A stretch of DNA of 64,000 nt from Brevundimonas poindexterae (GCF_020524625.1 NZ_JAIVLL010000002.1:744001-808000); one strand, 5' to 3'. Positions 48,809 to 58,441 are shown, counted from the stretch's first letter. Numbers and translations are program-made. Notes: a model not told the origin generated them from the sequence alone.

Positions 48809-49873
48809 TCAGAGGCCGAGGGCCTCGCGGATCACGCGCCAGTCGACGATCTTGAAGTTCTGCTGGCCGGGGTTGGGCACGTCCTCGTGATCGTGGAACG
48901 CGATCGCACCCTCGGGGAACGGACCGATGGGCCCCGAGAAGGCGCTGAGGCCGTCGGTCTGGGTGACCATGTCGATCTCGGGCCCGTCGACGATGGCGAA
49001 CCGTCCGACATAGATGTGACGCTGGCCCTGAATCCGGTAGACCGGATAGGTGCTGTCGCCCTGGCTGGACACGATCAGATAGTCGACACCCCGATCCCGC
49101 AGGATGGTGAGGCCCTCGACGTCGTCCTTGATGCGGATCCGGTCCACGCGGGCGATCTCCGTCGCGGTGGAGGCACCGGAGGGGTCGAGATCAAACTGCC
49201 AGACACCGACGTCTTCCTCGCCGACATAGAGGGTGTCGGCGGCGTCATGGACGACGCACCCCTCCAGCTGGCTGCCGAGTGTCAGGACCCGCTCGGGCCC
49301 GATCACCGGGCCTTGCGGCCCGTCGACGACGGACATCTGGTGAACCGTGCCGGCCTTGGTGGTCACGATCAGGTAGAAGCCGTCGTCCCTCCGTCCCATG
49401 CAGAAGCCGTACGGCTCATAGGTCGTGGGCAGGAAGCCGTAGTCCGCCGTCGCCAGGGTCGCCGGATCGAACAGATAGAGGTTCACGCCATTGGCGCCTT
49501 CCGCGTCGTTACTGGCCGCAACCAGAACCCGCATGCCACGGGCCGTGGGGAAGTCGGCGCGAAGATCGACGTTGTTGACCGGGCCCGAGGGCAGGAACTG
49601 GCGGACCGAGCCGTCCATGTTGTGGACATACAGGCCGTCCGTCTTGTCGGTGCCGAACATCACGGCGCGCGTCGGGTCGCGCGGGTCCGCCCACAACGCG
49701 GGATCGTCGGCATCCACCTCCGGGTCGGTCGTGACCACTGTCTCGATACTGGCCATGACGGCGCGCGCGGGGTCGCCCGGGGCGAACATCCCCTGCGGCC
49801 CGCGGTCCTCGGTCGTCGCGCAGGCCGACAGGCCGAGGGCTGTGGTGGTCAGGATCAGGCCGAGGGCGCGCAT
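48809..49873 (-). CDS. beta-propeller phytase, lipoprotein
   Basis: A 354-residue 3-phytase that would release phosphate from phytate. It has a lipoprotein signal (ALGLSAC, Cys18), so it would be membrane-attached in the envelope. Propeller landmarks are VDADDPALWADPRDPTRA, GTDKTDGLYVHNMDG, SQLEGCVVHDAADTLYVGEEDVGVW, DDVEGLTILRD and SSQGDSTYPVYR, the calcium/phosphate-binding residues of BPP phytases. It is divergent from a TonB receptor with a 243-bp gap; that gap contains an inverted repeat GTGA-AAA-TCAC (49960-49970). Pairing of BPP phytases with such receptors is known in this group. Confidence 0.93.
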   Translation of the reverse strand: MRALGLILTTTALGLSACATTEDRGPQGMFAPGDPARAVMASIETVVTTDPEVDADDPALWADPRDPTRAVMFGTDKTDGLYVHNMDGSVRQFLPSGPVNNVDLRADFPTARGMRVLVAASNDAEGANGVNLYLFDPATLATADYGFLPTTYEPYGFCMGRRDDGFYLIVTTKAGTVHQMSVVDGPQGPVIGPERVLTLGSQLEGCVVHDAADTLYVGEEDVGVWQFDLDPSGASTATEIARVDRIRIKDDVEGLTILRDRGVDYLIVSSQGDSTYPVYRIQGQRHIYVGRFAIVDGPEIDMVTQTDGLSAFSGPIGPFPEGAIAFHDHEDVPNPGQQNFKIVDWRVIREALGL

Positions 49874-50116
49874 GGCGGAAAGCTCCGGAAAGGGTCTGCG
49901 CCGCCTCTACACGGCAGACGGCCACAATCAAGAAAAAAGACGATAGATATCAGGATGGTGTGAAAATCACTCCGTTATCAGAAGACTTGTCAAAAGGGCG
50001 CAGCCGTACCGTCAAGCTCGGGTCGGAAATCTGTCGCTCGGGCGTTGCCGGGTGTCGGTAACGGCCACACCGGGGCCAAGGACGAGACAACGTCCGCCCA
50101 AGGGGACGACATCATC

Positions 50117-52390
50117 ATGAAACTGAAGCTTCTCGTGGGGGCGGCGCTCGCCCCCGTTCTGGCGGCCGGTGCCGCCTTTGCCCAGGACGCGGACGTCCAG
50201 GGTCCAGTCACGGCCGTGGAGGACGTGATCGTCACGGGCCAGCCCGCCATGCGCAACCGCACCGACGATGTGGTGCCGACCCTGTCCTATGACCTCGACT
50301 ATTTCCAACGGTTCGAGCCGCTGACCGTCGGCGACGCGCTGAAGCGGGTGCCGTCGGTGGCCTTCCTGTCGGACGTGTTGGAATACGACGGCGTGCGCCT
50401 GCGCGGTCTGGATCCGGGCTACACCAAGATCCTGATCGACGGTCAGGAAGTGCCGGGCTCGGGCGTCGACCGCTCCTTCTTCGTCGACCGTATCCCCGCC
50501 GAACTGATCGAGCGGGTCGAGGTGGTGCGTTCGTCCTCGGCCAACCGTTCGGGTGACGCCCTGGCCGGCACGATCAACATCGTCCTGCGCGACGCCCTGT
50601 CGCTCGACGGCGGCTACATCCGTCTGGGCGCCCTGATGTTCCCGGACAGCGACTATGGCCGGTTCGGGGGCACCTATGGCGCCGTCTGGGGCGGCGAGGT
50701 CGGACCGGGCCGCCTGCTGCTGGGCGCCAATGTCCAGGACCGTCGCAATCCCAAGAACAAGTACAGCATGCGCTACGACGAGCCGGGCGGCACCCTCGAC
50801 AACACCGAGGTGCAGACCGACATCCGCGACGGCACCGACTATGCCTTCAACGCCTCGTACGAAGTGCCGCTGGCCGGCGGCATGCTGGACCTGTCGGGTG
50901 TGTTCGTGCGCACCGATCGCTTCCAGGACGAGGACTCGCTGGAATACGAGGGCGGCATCGAGACCGAGGCCAACCTTTCGGTGGTCAACGACAACGACCT
51001 CGACATCCGCACCGACAACCTGTCGCTGCGGGGGCGCTATGAGCGCCAGATGTTCGGCGGCGAGACGACCTTCAAGCTGGGCTATGCGTCGATCGACGAC
51101 CAGCAATACGAGTTCGAGGCCGAGTCGGAATATCTGCGCGACTCCAACCCCTTCCCCGACGAGGACCGCTTCACCCTCGATTCCGAGCGCGTCGACATCC
51201 AGGACGAGGAATGGAAGGCAGCGATCGAGCACAAGCTGGACCTCGGCAGCGACATGGAACTGGAGTTCGGCGTCCAGGCCAACTGGAAGACCCGCGACAG
51301 CCTGATCGAGGAAACCCCGCGCATCCGCTTCAACGTGCCGAACGCGCCGGCCCCGCGCCCGACCGTTCCGGACTTCGGCCCGTTCAGCCCGGTCGACGGC
51401 GGTGATGCGACCATCGAGGAAAACCGCATCGACCCCTATGTCATGGTGTCGGGCAAGTCCGGCGCCCTGCGCTGGGAAGCCGGCCTGCGCTATGAAACGA
51501 CCGACGTCACCGTGACCGACCGCACGGTCCCGGCGATCCAGCAGGTGACCGAGAACGACTATGCCGAGCTGCTGCCGTCGTTCAGCCTTCGCTGGCGCCT
51601 GAACGACACGGACCGGGTGATCTTCTCGGCCGCCCGTACGCTTCGTCGCCCGAACTTCGACCGCCTGTCCCCGGCCCTGCTGGAGGAAGAGGTCGGCGAC
51701 AGCGACTTCCTTGGCAATCCCGGGCTGCAGCCGGAAACGGCCATCGGCTTTGACCTCGGATTCGAGCGTCGTCTGGGCCGCCGCGGCGTGGTCGGCATCA
51801 ACGCCTTCTACCGGGACATCACCGACCTGATCGAGGAGGTGAACACCGGCCTTGAGGGTTCCGAGGGCCCCGGCACCTTCATCTACACCGTCGACAACGT
51901 CGGCGACGGCAAGGTCTATGGGCTGGAGTTCGACCTTTCGACCCCGCTGGACTTTATCGGCATGGACTCGACCGGTGTCTTCCTCAACTACTCCTGGCTG
52001 GACAGCGAGATCACCGACTTTGCCGGCGAGCGCCGCTTCAACGGCCAGTCGGACTATGTGTTGAACTTCGGCTTCACCCAGGACCTGCCGACCTGGGGTG
52101 CGGCCTTCGGCGCGACCTATCGCAAACAGGGCGAGGCCTATGACCGCGTCCTCGCCGAGGAAGTCCGCACCACCTACGGCGCCGACCTCGAGGTCTTCAT
52201 CGAGAAGCAGATCGGCGAGAACGTCGTCGTCCGCCTGACGGGATCGAACCTGCTGGATTCGTCGAAGGACGAGGTGTTCGACAAGTTCGACAACGTCGGC
52301 GACCAACTGGCCCGCGACTATGACGAGTACGAGCTGGAGACGGAATCGGCCGGTCCCGTCTATCAACTGGTCATGCGCGTCGCCTTCTGA
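50117..52390 (+). CDS. TonB-dependent receptor linked to phytase
   Basis: Outer-membrane receptor of 757 residues. ATG 50117 (MKLKLLVGAALAP) is inside a longer frame and has AGGGGA 10 bases ahead. A signal peptide ends near AFA. The plug has VEDVIVTGQP, VGDALKRVPSVAF, VRLRGLDPGYTKILIDGQEVPG and RVEVVRSSSANRSGDALAGTINIVL; the barrel ends QLVMRVAF with a terminal Phe. The substrate is unproven; the divergent phytase and downstream phosphonate/phosphate genes suggest phytate or an organophosphate. A strong terminator follows. Confidence 0.88.
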   Translation: MKLKLLVGAALAPVLAAGAAFAQDADVQGPVTAVEDVIVTGQPAMRNRTDDVVPTLSYDLDYFQRFEPLTVGDALKRVPSVAFLSDVLEYDGVRLRGLDPGYTKILIDGQEVPGSGVDRSFFVDRIPAELIERVEVVRSSSANRSGDALAGTINIVLRDALSLDGGYIRLGALMFPDSDYGRFGGTYGAVWGGEVGPGRLLLGANVQDRRNPKNKYSMRYDEPGGTLDNTEVQTDIRDGTDYAFNASYEVPLAGGMLDLSGVFVRTDRFQDEDSLEYEGGIETEANLSVVNDNDLDIRTDNLSLRGRYERQMFGGETTFKLGYASIDDQQYEFEAESEYLRDSNPFPDEDRFTLDSERVDIQDEEWKAAIEHKLDLGSDMELEFGVQANWKTRDSLIEETPRIRFNVPNAPAPRPTVPDFGPFSPVDGGDATIEENRIDPYVMVSGKSGALRWEAGLRYETTDVTVTDRTVPAIQQVTENDYAELLPSFSLRWRLNDTDRVIFSAARTLRRPNFDRLSPALLEEEVGDSDFLGNPGLQPETAIGFDLGFERRLGRRGVVGINAFYRDITDLIEEVNTGLEGSEGPGTFIYTVDNVGDGKVYGLEFDLSTPLDFIGMDSTGVFLNYSWLDSEITDFAGERRFNGQSDYVLNFGFTQDLPTWGAAFGATYRKQGEAYDRVLAEEVRTTYGADLEVFIEKQIGENVVVRLTGSNLLDSSKDEVFDKFDNVGDQLARDYDEYELETESAGPVYQLVMRVAF

Positions 52391-52414
52391 CGACGGGCGA
52401 GGACTGAACGGAGA

Positions 52415-52445
52415 GGGGCCGGGCGGCGACGTCCGGCCCCTTTTT
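52415..52445 (+). terminator. intrinsic terminator after the TonB receptor
   Basis: GGGGCCGG (52415-52422) and CCGGCCCC (52433-52440) form a perfect 8-bp stem with a 10-base loop followed by TTTTT. It separates the receptor from the histidine-kinase-like gene. Confidence 0.9.
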
Positions 52446-52599
52446 GCTGGGCTCTCGGGATCGTGACACGGCGCCGCTGGACCGGACGGCGACGCCGGTC
52501 TAGTCGCCTGTGGCGAGAACAGACGTGGAACCGGTTCGCCTCTTGCACGGTGTCGGGCCTGAACCACGCAACTGCTTCAATTCGGGACCAAGGCCGTCG

Positions 52600-54384
52600 A
52601 TGTTTCTGGAAGGTGAGGTGAACTGGACCCTGCTGCTGTGGGCCGTGACGGGTGTCTCGGTCTGTGTGGCCCTGTTCAGTGCCTGGTTTGCGATTACCCA
52701 CCGGGTGCGCCACGTCTCGACCTCGTCCGAGCTCGATCTGGTGCAGAAGGCGGCCGAAAGCGCGGATCGTCGCCTGTTCGAGACCCTCAATGCCGTGCCG
52801 GTGGCGCTGGTCGAGACCGACAACCAGGGCAAGTTCGTCTTCGCCAACCGTGCCGCGCACCAGTTGCTGGGCCGTCGCGATGCCGAGCTGCTGGGCCTGC
52901 GGTTCCACTCGGCGACCTGGGGCATCACCTTCCCGGACGGGCGGCCCGTTCCGCCCGACCTGCTGCCCAGCGCGCGGGCCCTGCGCGGCCAGACGGTCAA
53001 GGGCTTCCAGCACATGCTGGCCAACCCGGCCAGCCGCCGCACCATGCTGGTCTCCGTCACCGCCATGCCGATCGAGAACGAGTACGGACAGGTGATCGGC
53101 TCCATGGCCGCCATCGTCGAGACCGACGGCCTGACCACGCCCCAGATCGAGACAGCTCCCGCCCCCGTGGCCCCTGACAACAGCCTGATCCGCCGCGTCT
53201 TTGATGCCGCGTCCAGCGCTCTGGTCGTGGTGGACGCCGACGGCCGGGTCCAGGAAGCCAATCCGGTGGCGCTGGCTTTGGCGGCCGGAAGCGACACCCC
53301 GGTCGGGCAAATGTTTGTCGACGCCTTCCTGCCTGAGGATCAGCGCAACGCCGCCCGGCACGCCCTGCGCACGGGCCTGACCGCGACACCCGAGGATGCC
53401 CCGGTGATCGATGCCGGCGAGGTGCGCTGGCGCATGCTGCCCCTGACCGATGATGCGGGCGAGGCCGGCGCCATGCTGCTGGCCGGCGAACGGCTGGAGC
53501 CCGAGGTCGAGGAAGAGCCTGTCGAAGCGACGCCGCAAATCGACCCCGCCGAACTGGACGCCGCCACGGCCCGTCAGGCCGAACTGGAGGCGCAGCTGAC
53601 TGCGGTCCAGGCCGAACTGGAACAGCAGCGCGAGGCGGTGCGCCACATCGAGGCCGAAGCCCGGCTGGAGCGCGAGGGCAGCCGCCGGCTGGCCGATGTC
53701 GGCCGTCTGACCGGGGGGCTGGTGCAGGACCTCAACGCCCTGATCGGCGTGATGACCAGTGCGCTCGACATGATGCTGAAACAGGCCGACGACCCGGGCC
53801 GTATCCGGCGGCTGGGCGAGGCGGCGCTTGCCGCCGGGCAAAGGGGCGAGAGCCTGACCCGCCGGCTGGGCGCCTTCAGCGAGGGCGAGGACGACTCCCC
53901 CGTGCAGGTCATGGACGTGGCCCGGCTGCTCAGAGGGCTGGAGACCAAGCTGCGGGCCGAGGCCGGTCCCGACGTGGACCTGATGGTCGAGGTGCCGGCC
54001 ACGCCCGTCCCCGTACGTCTGGACCCGGTGATTTTCGACGGCGCCGTCCGGGCGCTCGTGACCAATGCGATCGAGGCCGTGGAGGGGCAGGGCTCGGTCG
54101 CCGTGCGTCTGGAACCGCGTCTGGAGGGCGGCTGGCTGCTCTCGGTGCGGGACAGCGGGCCGGGCTTTTCCGACGAGGCCCGCAACCGTGCGGTCGAGCC
54201 CTTCTTCACCACCCGGCCGGGCGCCCAGGGTCTGGGACTGGCCCAGGTCCACGCCTTTGCCCGGCAGGCCCACGGCCGGCTGTCGATCGACCGGGCCCCG
54301 GGCGGCGGGGCGGAAGTCAGCCTGACCCTGCCCGAGGCGCCTGCGGAATCGCTTGTCCAGGACCCCGACCTTCAGGCAGGCTAG
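52600..54384 (+). CDS. histidine-kinase-like protein lacking the phospho-acceptor histidine
   Basis: ATG 52600 gives 594 residues. A membrane helix (WTLLLWAVTGVSVCVALFSAW) is followed by two PAS-like sensor domains (about residues 60-180 and 205-295) and a coiled coil (residues 310-365). The dimerisation region reads VGRLTGGLVQDLNALIG, where kinases have GGVAHDFNNLL: the phospho-accepting His is Gln376. The ATP-binding half is intact: N-box VTNAIEA (Asn489), G1 DSGPGF (Asp518), FFTT and GLGLAQV. It could therefore bind ATP but not autophosphorylate. The next gene starts 24 bp on. Confidence 0.8.
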   Translation: MFLEGEVNWTLLLWAVTGVSVCVALFSAWFAITHRVRHVSTSSELDLVQKAAESADRRLFETLNAVPVALVETDNQGKFVFANRAAHQLLGRRDAELLGLRFHSATWGITFPDGRPVPPDLLPSARALRGQTVKGFQHMLANPASRRTMLVSVTAMPIENEYGQVIGSMAAIVETDGLTTPQIETAPAPVAPDNSLIRRVFDAASSALVVVDADGRVQEANPVALALAAGSDTPVGQMFVDAFLPEDQRNAARHALRTGLTATPEDAPVIDAGEVRWRMLPLTDDAGEAGAMLLAGERLEPEVEEEPVEATPQIDPAELDAATARQAELEAQLTAVQAELEQQREAVRHIEAEARLEREGSRRLADVGRLTGGLVQDLNALIGVMTSALDMMLKQADDPGRIRRLGEAALAAGQRGESLTRRLGAFSEGEDDSPVQVMDVARLLRGLETKLRAEAGPDVDLMVEVPATPVPVRLDPVIFDGAVRALVTNAIEAVEGQGSVAVRLEPRLEGGWLLSVRDSGPGFSDEARNRAVEPFFTTRPGAQGLGLAQVHAFARQAHGRLSIDRAPGGGAEVSLTLPEAPAESLVQDPDLQAG

Positions 54385-54408
54385 GCGGATGCCCTCCGCC
54401 TCCGCCTC

Positions 54409-55632
54409 ATGAACCGCTGGCTCTTCTACTGGCGCAAGCTGACCCGCCAGCTCTGGGTCAGGGCGACGGCCTATGCCTTGCTGGGGGTCGGGGCGGCCCT
54501 GATCGCTGCCTGGGGCGCGCCCTTCGTGCCCGACGAGATGGCCGAGCGGCTGGGCAATGAGTCGGTCGAGGAAATCCTGACCATCCTGGCCTCCAGCCTG
54601 CTGGCGGTGGCCACCTTCTCGGTCGGGGCCATGGTCACGGCCTATACGTCGGTCTCGGGATCGGCCACGCCCCGCGTCGCGGCGCTGGTGACGTCGGATG
54701 ACCGGACGCAGAAAGCCCTGTCGACCTTCGTCGGGGCCTTCCTCTACGCCATCGTCTCGGTCACGGCGATCAATGCCCAGTATTATGGCGAAGGCGGTCG
54801 GGCGATCCTGTTCCTCGTCAGTCTGGGCGTGGTCGGACTGGTCGCCTTTCGTCTGCTGGCGTGGATCAATACCCTGGCCCAGTTGGCCCGTGTGGGTCAC
54901 ATGATCGAGCGGGTCGAGACCGAGGCCCGCCGGGCCCTGTGCCAGCGCGCCGCCAAGCCCTTCATGGGCGGTGCTGAAGGCCGGCTGGAGACGGGCTTTG
55001 ATCTCCCCGCGCCCGCTACCGGCTATGTACAGAACGTCGACCCCGACCGGCTTCAGTCGCTGGCGAGCGAGGCGGACTGCCGGGTGGAAATCCTCGCCAT
55101 GCCCGGCACCCTCGTCCGCCGGGGTGAACCGCTGGCCCGGCTCAACCTTGACCGGCTGGACGACAAGGCCTGTCACGACTGGCAGCTCGCCTTTGCGGTC
55201 GGCGAGAGCCGCTCGTTCGATCAGGACCCCCGCTATGGTTTGATCGTGCTGGGCGAGATCGCGGCCCGCGCCCTGTCGCCCGGCGTCAATGATCCCGGGA
55301 CGGCCGTTCAGGTGATCGCGGCGGGATTCCGCCTGCTGGACGAATGGGAGCGGGCCCGGGCCGAACCGGATCCGGTCACCTGCGACCGCCTGCTGGCGTC
55401 GCCGCTCAACCCGGGCGACCTGCTCGAGGACGTTATGGGCACTTCGGCCCGTTACGGGAGCTCGGATCTGGCGGTGTCGCTGCGCCTGCGCAAGATTTTG
55501 GCCAGTCTGGCGGCTGAGCCGGGGCCGTTCCGGGAACCGGCCCGCGCGCTGGCCCGCGACCAGCTGGAGCGCATCCACAACGGGCCCGCGACGAAGTCCG
55601 ACCGCAGCCGTGTCGAGGCGATCACGGTCTGA
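54409..55632 (+). CDS. DUF2254 family membrane protein
   Basis: A 407-residue protein with about four hydrophobic helices in the first 170 residues (AYALLGVGAALIAAWGAPFV; LTILASSLLAVATFSVGAMVTAY; FVGAFLYAIVSVTAINAQY; AILFLVSLGVVGLVAFRLLAWI) and a large soluble C-terminal domain (DPRYGLIVLGEIAARALSPGVNDPGTAVQVI). The SPGVNDPGTA segment is the hallmark of DUF2254. Function unknown. It may be co-transcribed with the kinase-like gene (24 bp gap). Confidence 0.9.
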   Translation: MNRWLFYWRKLTRQLWVRATAYALLGVGAALIAAWGAPFVPDEMAERLGNESVEEILTILASSLLAVATFSVGAMVTAYTSVSGSATPRVAALVTSDDRTQKALSTFVGAFLYAIVSVTAINAQYYGEGGRAILFLVSLGVVGLVAFRLLAWINTLAQLARVGHMIERVETEARRALCQRAAKPFMGGAEGRLETGFDLPAPATGYVQNVDPDRLQSLASEADCRVEILAMPGTLVRRGEPLARLNLDRLDDKACHDWQLAFAVGESRSFDQDPRYGLIVLGEIAARALSPGVNDPGTAVQVIAAGFRLLDEWERARAEPDPVTCDRLLASPLNPGDLLEDVMGTSARYGSSDLAVSLRLRKILASLAAEPGPFREPARALARDQLERIHNGPATKSDRSRVEAITV

Positions 55633-55738
55633 GCGCGCATGCGGTCTGGACGGCATGGCCCCCGCCTGCCATTAAGACCTGCCCGCGCGCAGGCTGCGCC
55701 CCGTCCCGGGCGCCCGTCGAACCGCGAACAGCCCGCTC

Positions 55739-56548
55739 ATGAATTCCTCCTCTGCCAGCGCCGATACGACCGGCTTCGTGTCCGTGCGTGACGTGTCCAA
55801 GACCTTCGGGGCCCGCAAGGCCCTGGACGGCGTGTCCCTGTCGGTCCAGCCCGGCGAGATGGTCGCCCTGATCGGGCCTTCGGGCTCGGGCAAGTCGACC
55901 CTGCTGCGGTCGATCACCGGACTGGTGAACATCGACCAGGGCGGCCGGATCGAGGTGTTCGGCGAGACCGTGCAGGCCAATGGCCGCATTACCTCGGCCG
56001 TGCGCCGGGCCCGGTCGCGTCTGGGCATGATCTTTCAGCAATTCAATCTGGTCGGCCGGCTGAGCCTGTTCACCAATGTCATGCTGGGGGCGCTGGGCCG
56101 CATCCCGGCGTGGAAGGGCCTTCTGGGCCTGTGGCCGGCGGATGACCGCCAGCGCGCCATGGCGGCCCTGCACCGCGTGGGTGTGGCCGATTATGCCGGC
56201 CAGCGCGCCAATACCCTGTCGGGCGGCCAGCAGCAGCGCGGCGCCATCGCCCGCGCCATCGTCCAGGGCTCCCGCGCCATTCTGGCGGACGAGCCGGTTG
56301 CCTCGCTCGATCCCGTGTCGGCCCGCAAGGTCATGGAAATGCTGGTCGAGCTGAATACGCGCGACGGCATGGGCGTGCTGGTGACCCTTCACCAGGTCGA
56401 CTACGCCATCCGCTACTGCAATCGCGTCGTGGCGCTGAAGGCCGGCAAGCTGGTCTATGACGGCCCGGCGACCGGTCTGGACCATGACCGGCTGATCGAG
56501 ATCTACGGCCCCGAGTTCGAGGATGCCTTCTGGGAGGCCAAGGCATGA
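55739..56548 (+). CDS. phnC: phosphonate/phosphite ABC transporter ATP-binding protein
   Basis: Cytosolic ATPase of a PhnCDE-type importer. The 269 residues have Walker A GPSGSGKST, Q-loop MIFQQFNLVGRLS, signature LSGGQQQRGAIARA, Walker B ILADEPVASLDP and the H-loop LVTLHQVDYA. The FQQFNLV and TNVMLGALGR blocks match PhnC rather than PstB or a general ABC ATPase. It overlaps the fused PhnD-PhnE gene by 4 bp. The 106-bp upstream region has no clear Pho box. No C-P lyase gene is near, so the substrate may be phosphite, phosphate or a simple phosphonate. Confidence 0.93.
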   Translation: MNSSSASADTTGFVSVRDVSKTFGARKALDGVSLSVQPGEMVALIGPSGSGKSTLLRSITGLVNIDQGGRIEVFGETVQANGRITSAVRRARSRLGMIFQQFNLVGRLSLFTNVMLGALGRIPAWKGLLGLWPADDRQRAMAALHRVGVADYAGQRANTLSGGQQQRGAIARAIVQGSRAILADEPVASLDPVSARKVMEMLVELNTRDGMGVLVTLHQVDYAIRYCNRVVALKAGKLVYDGPATGLDHDRLIEIYGPEFEDAFWEAKA

Positions 56549-58404
56549 TCCGCGCCCTGTTCGGCCGTCTGGCCCCCGCCCTTGTCGCCGCCCTTGCCGT
56601 CCTGACGACGGGCCTGCCCGTTGCGGCCCAGACCGCGCCCGCCCGCCCGGATGCCCCGGAAAAACTGGTCTTCTCCATCCTCTCGGCCGAGGGCCAGGCG
56701 TCGTCCGGCCCGCTGTGGGAGCCGCTGCTTGACGATCTGGAGCGCGACCTGGGCATTCCGGTCGAGACCCGCTTTGGGTCCAACTACTCCGTGCTCGTTG
56801 AGGCCATGGCCGCCGACCAGACCCAGATCGGCTGGTTTTCGGCCCTGCCCGCCGTCCAGGCCATTGATCGCGCTGGCGCCGAGGTCGTTGCCCGCACCGT
56901 CGACGTCGAGGGCAAGGACTCCTACACCTCGTCCCTGATTGTCCGCCGCGGCTCCGGCATCACCATCGCCGATATCGAACGCTGCGACCGCTCGCTCGAT
57001 TTTGGCCTGGGCGATGCGCAGTCCACCTCGGGCACGCTGGCGCCGATGACCTATTTCTTCAGCCCGCGGAATATCGATCCGCGCAGCTGTTTCGCCACAG
57101 TGCGCTCGGCCAATCACCAGGCGAACTCGTTTGCGATCGCCAACGGGCTGGTCGATGTCGCGACCTCGAATTCGGTCAACACCGTCTTTCTGACCCGTCA
57201 GAACCCCGAGATCGCCAAACAGATCGAGACCATCTGGGAATCCCCGCCCATTCCGGAGTCGGGAATTCTGGTCCGGGGCAGCCTGCCGCGCTGGCTGAAG
57301 GCCGATATCGCCGAGTTCTTCACCGGCTATGGACAGGGGTTCGGCCCGGAGGCCGAGCGCCAGCGTCGTGTGCTGGAGGGGCTGAACTATTCCCAGTTCC
57401 GCGCGGCGGATAACAGCTATCTCAACCCCATCCGCGAAATGAAGGCCGATCAGGCGCGCCGCGAGGGCACGGCCAGCGATGTCGCGCCCCCCGAGTCCCC
57501 CGGTGTGCTGCAGATGGTTCGCCAGTGGGGGCCGTTCGGCTTCATCGGCCTGCTGGCCCTGTTCGCTGTCCTGACCAATCTTCGTCCGGCCCCGGCGCCC
57601 ACGGCGCGGGATGCGGCCGAAGTGCCGCCGCCGCCCAAAAAGTCGATGGCCTCCTGGTCGCTCGATCTGCTGCTGTGGGGCGGGCTGGCCGTGATCCTGA
57701 TCGCCAGCTTCGGCCGGGTGGACATGCCCAATCTGGGCAATCTGTTCTCGAACGGCGAGAACATGCGGAATTATGGTCGGGACTTCCTGTCGCCGGACTT
57801 TTCGGACTGGAAATTGCTGGTCGGCCAGATGTGGCTGACGGTCCAGATCGCCCTGTGGGGCACCTTCCTCGCCGTATTCCTCGCCGTGCCACTCAGCCTG
57901 ATGGCGTCGCGCAATCTGGCGCCCGCCTGGCTGGTCTGGCCGGTGCGGCGCGTCATGGACCTGCTGCGCTCCATTCCCGATCTGGTCAGCGCCACCCTGT
58001 TCATCGTCGCCGTGGGCCTTGGCCCGCTGGCCGGCGTGCTGGCCATCGGCCTGAATACCGCCGGGGTGCTGGCCAAGCTGTTCTCGGAAGCCGTCGAGTC
58101 GATCGACAACGGCCCAATCGACGGGGTCAAGGCGACTGGCGCCGGCCGTCTGCACGAGATCGCCTGGGGCGTCATTCCCCAGGTGGCCCCGCTGTGGACC
58201 AGCTTTGCGCTCTACCGGTTCGAGTCGAACAGTCGCGCAGCCACCGTGCTGGGTCTGATCGGCGCGGGCGGTATCGGCCAGGTGCTGTTCGAGAGCCTGC
58301 AGGCCTTCGACTACAATACGGTCTCGACCATCGCGATCATCATCATCGTGGCGGTGACCCTGATCGACATGCTGTCACAAGTCATGCGCAAACGTCTGCT
58401 TTAA
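56545..58404 (+). CDS. fused PhnD-PhnE: substrate-binding protein plus permease
   Basis: One 619-residue frame joins two normally separate proteins. Residues 1-30 are a signal peptide (ALVAALAVLTTGLPVAAQ); residues 38-300 are a PhnD binding domain (LVFSILSAEGQA, GLGDAQSTSGTLAPM, ANHQANSFAIANGLVDVATSN). A helix near 327-345 (FIGLLALFAVLTNL) returns the chain to the cytoplasm. From residue 365 a PhnE permease follows, with helices and the EAA loop (DGVKATGAGRLHEIAWGVIPQ). The fusion is topologically sound, so the receptor is tethered. It is coupled to phnC and precedes a PstS-like gene. Confidence 0.9.
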   Translation: MIRALFGRLAPALVAALAVLTTGLPVAAQTAPARPDAPEKLVFSILSAEGQASSGPLWEPLLDDLERDLGIPVETRFGSNYSVLVEAMAADQTQIGWFSALPAVQAIDRAGAEVVARTVDVEGKDSYTSSLIVRRGSGITIADIERCDRSLDFGLGDAQSTSGTLAPMTYFFSPRNIDPRSCFATVRSANHQANSFAIANGLVDVATSNSVNTVFLTRQNPEIAKQIETIWESPPIPESGILVRGSLPRWLKADIAEFFTGYGQGFGPEAERQRRVLEGLNYSQFRAADNSYLNPIREMKADQARREGTASDVAPPESPGVLQMVRQWGPFGFIGLLALFAVLTNLRPAPAPTARDAAEVPPPPKKSMASWSLDLLLWGGLAVILIASFGRVDMPNLGNLFSNGENMRNYGRDFLSPDFSDWKLLVGQMWLTVQIALWGTFLAVFLAVPLSLMASRNLAPAWLVWPVRRVMDLLRSIPDLVSATLFIVAVGLGPLAGVLAIGLNTAGVLAKLFSEAVESIDNGPIDGVKATGAGRLHEIAWGVIPQVAPLWTSFALYRFESNSRAATVLGLIGAGGIGQVLFESLQAFDYNTVSTIAIIIIVAVTLIDMLSQVMRKRLL

Positions 58405-58441
58405 GGGCGCCAGGCTGTCATCCGTATACGAGGATTGTTTC

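Noticed and set aside
49874..50116. Pho box between phytase and TonB receptor
   Set aside because: Only scattered TGTCAA and CGTCAAG words were found, not the two 7-mers 11 bases apart.
50012..55656. Very long antisense frames opposite the TonB receptor (851 codons) and opposite the kinase-like/DUF2254 genes (1097 codons)
   Set aside because: Composition is Gly/Arg/Gln/Asp-rich with no domain, and the opposite strand holds well-supported genes.
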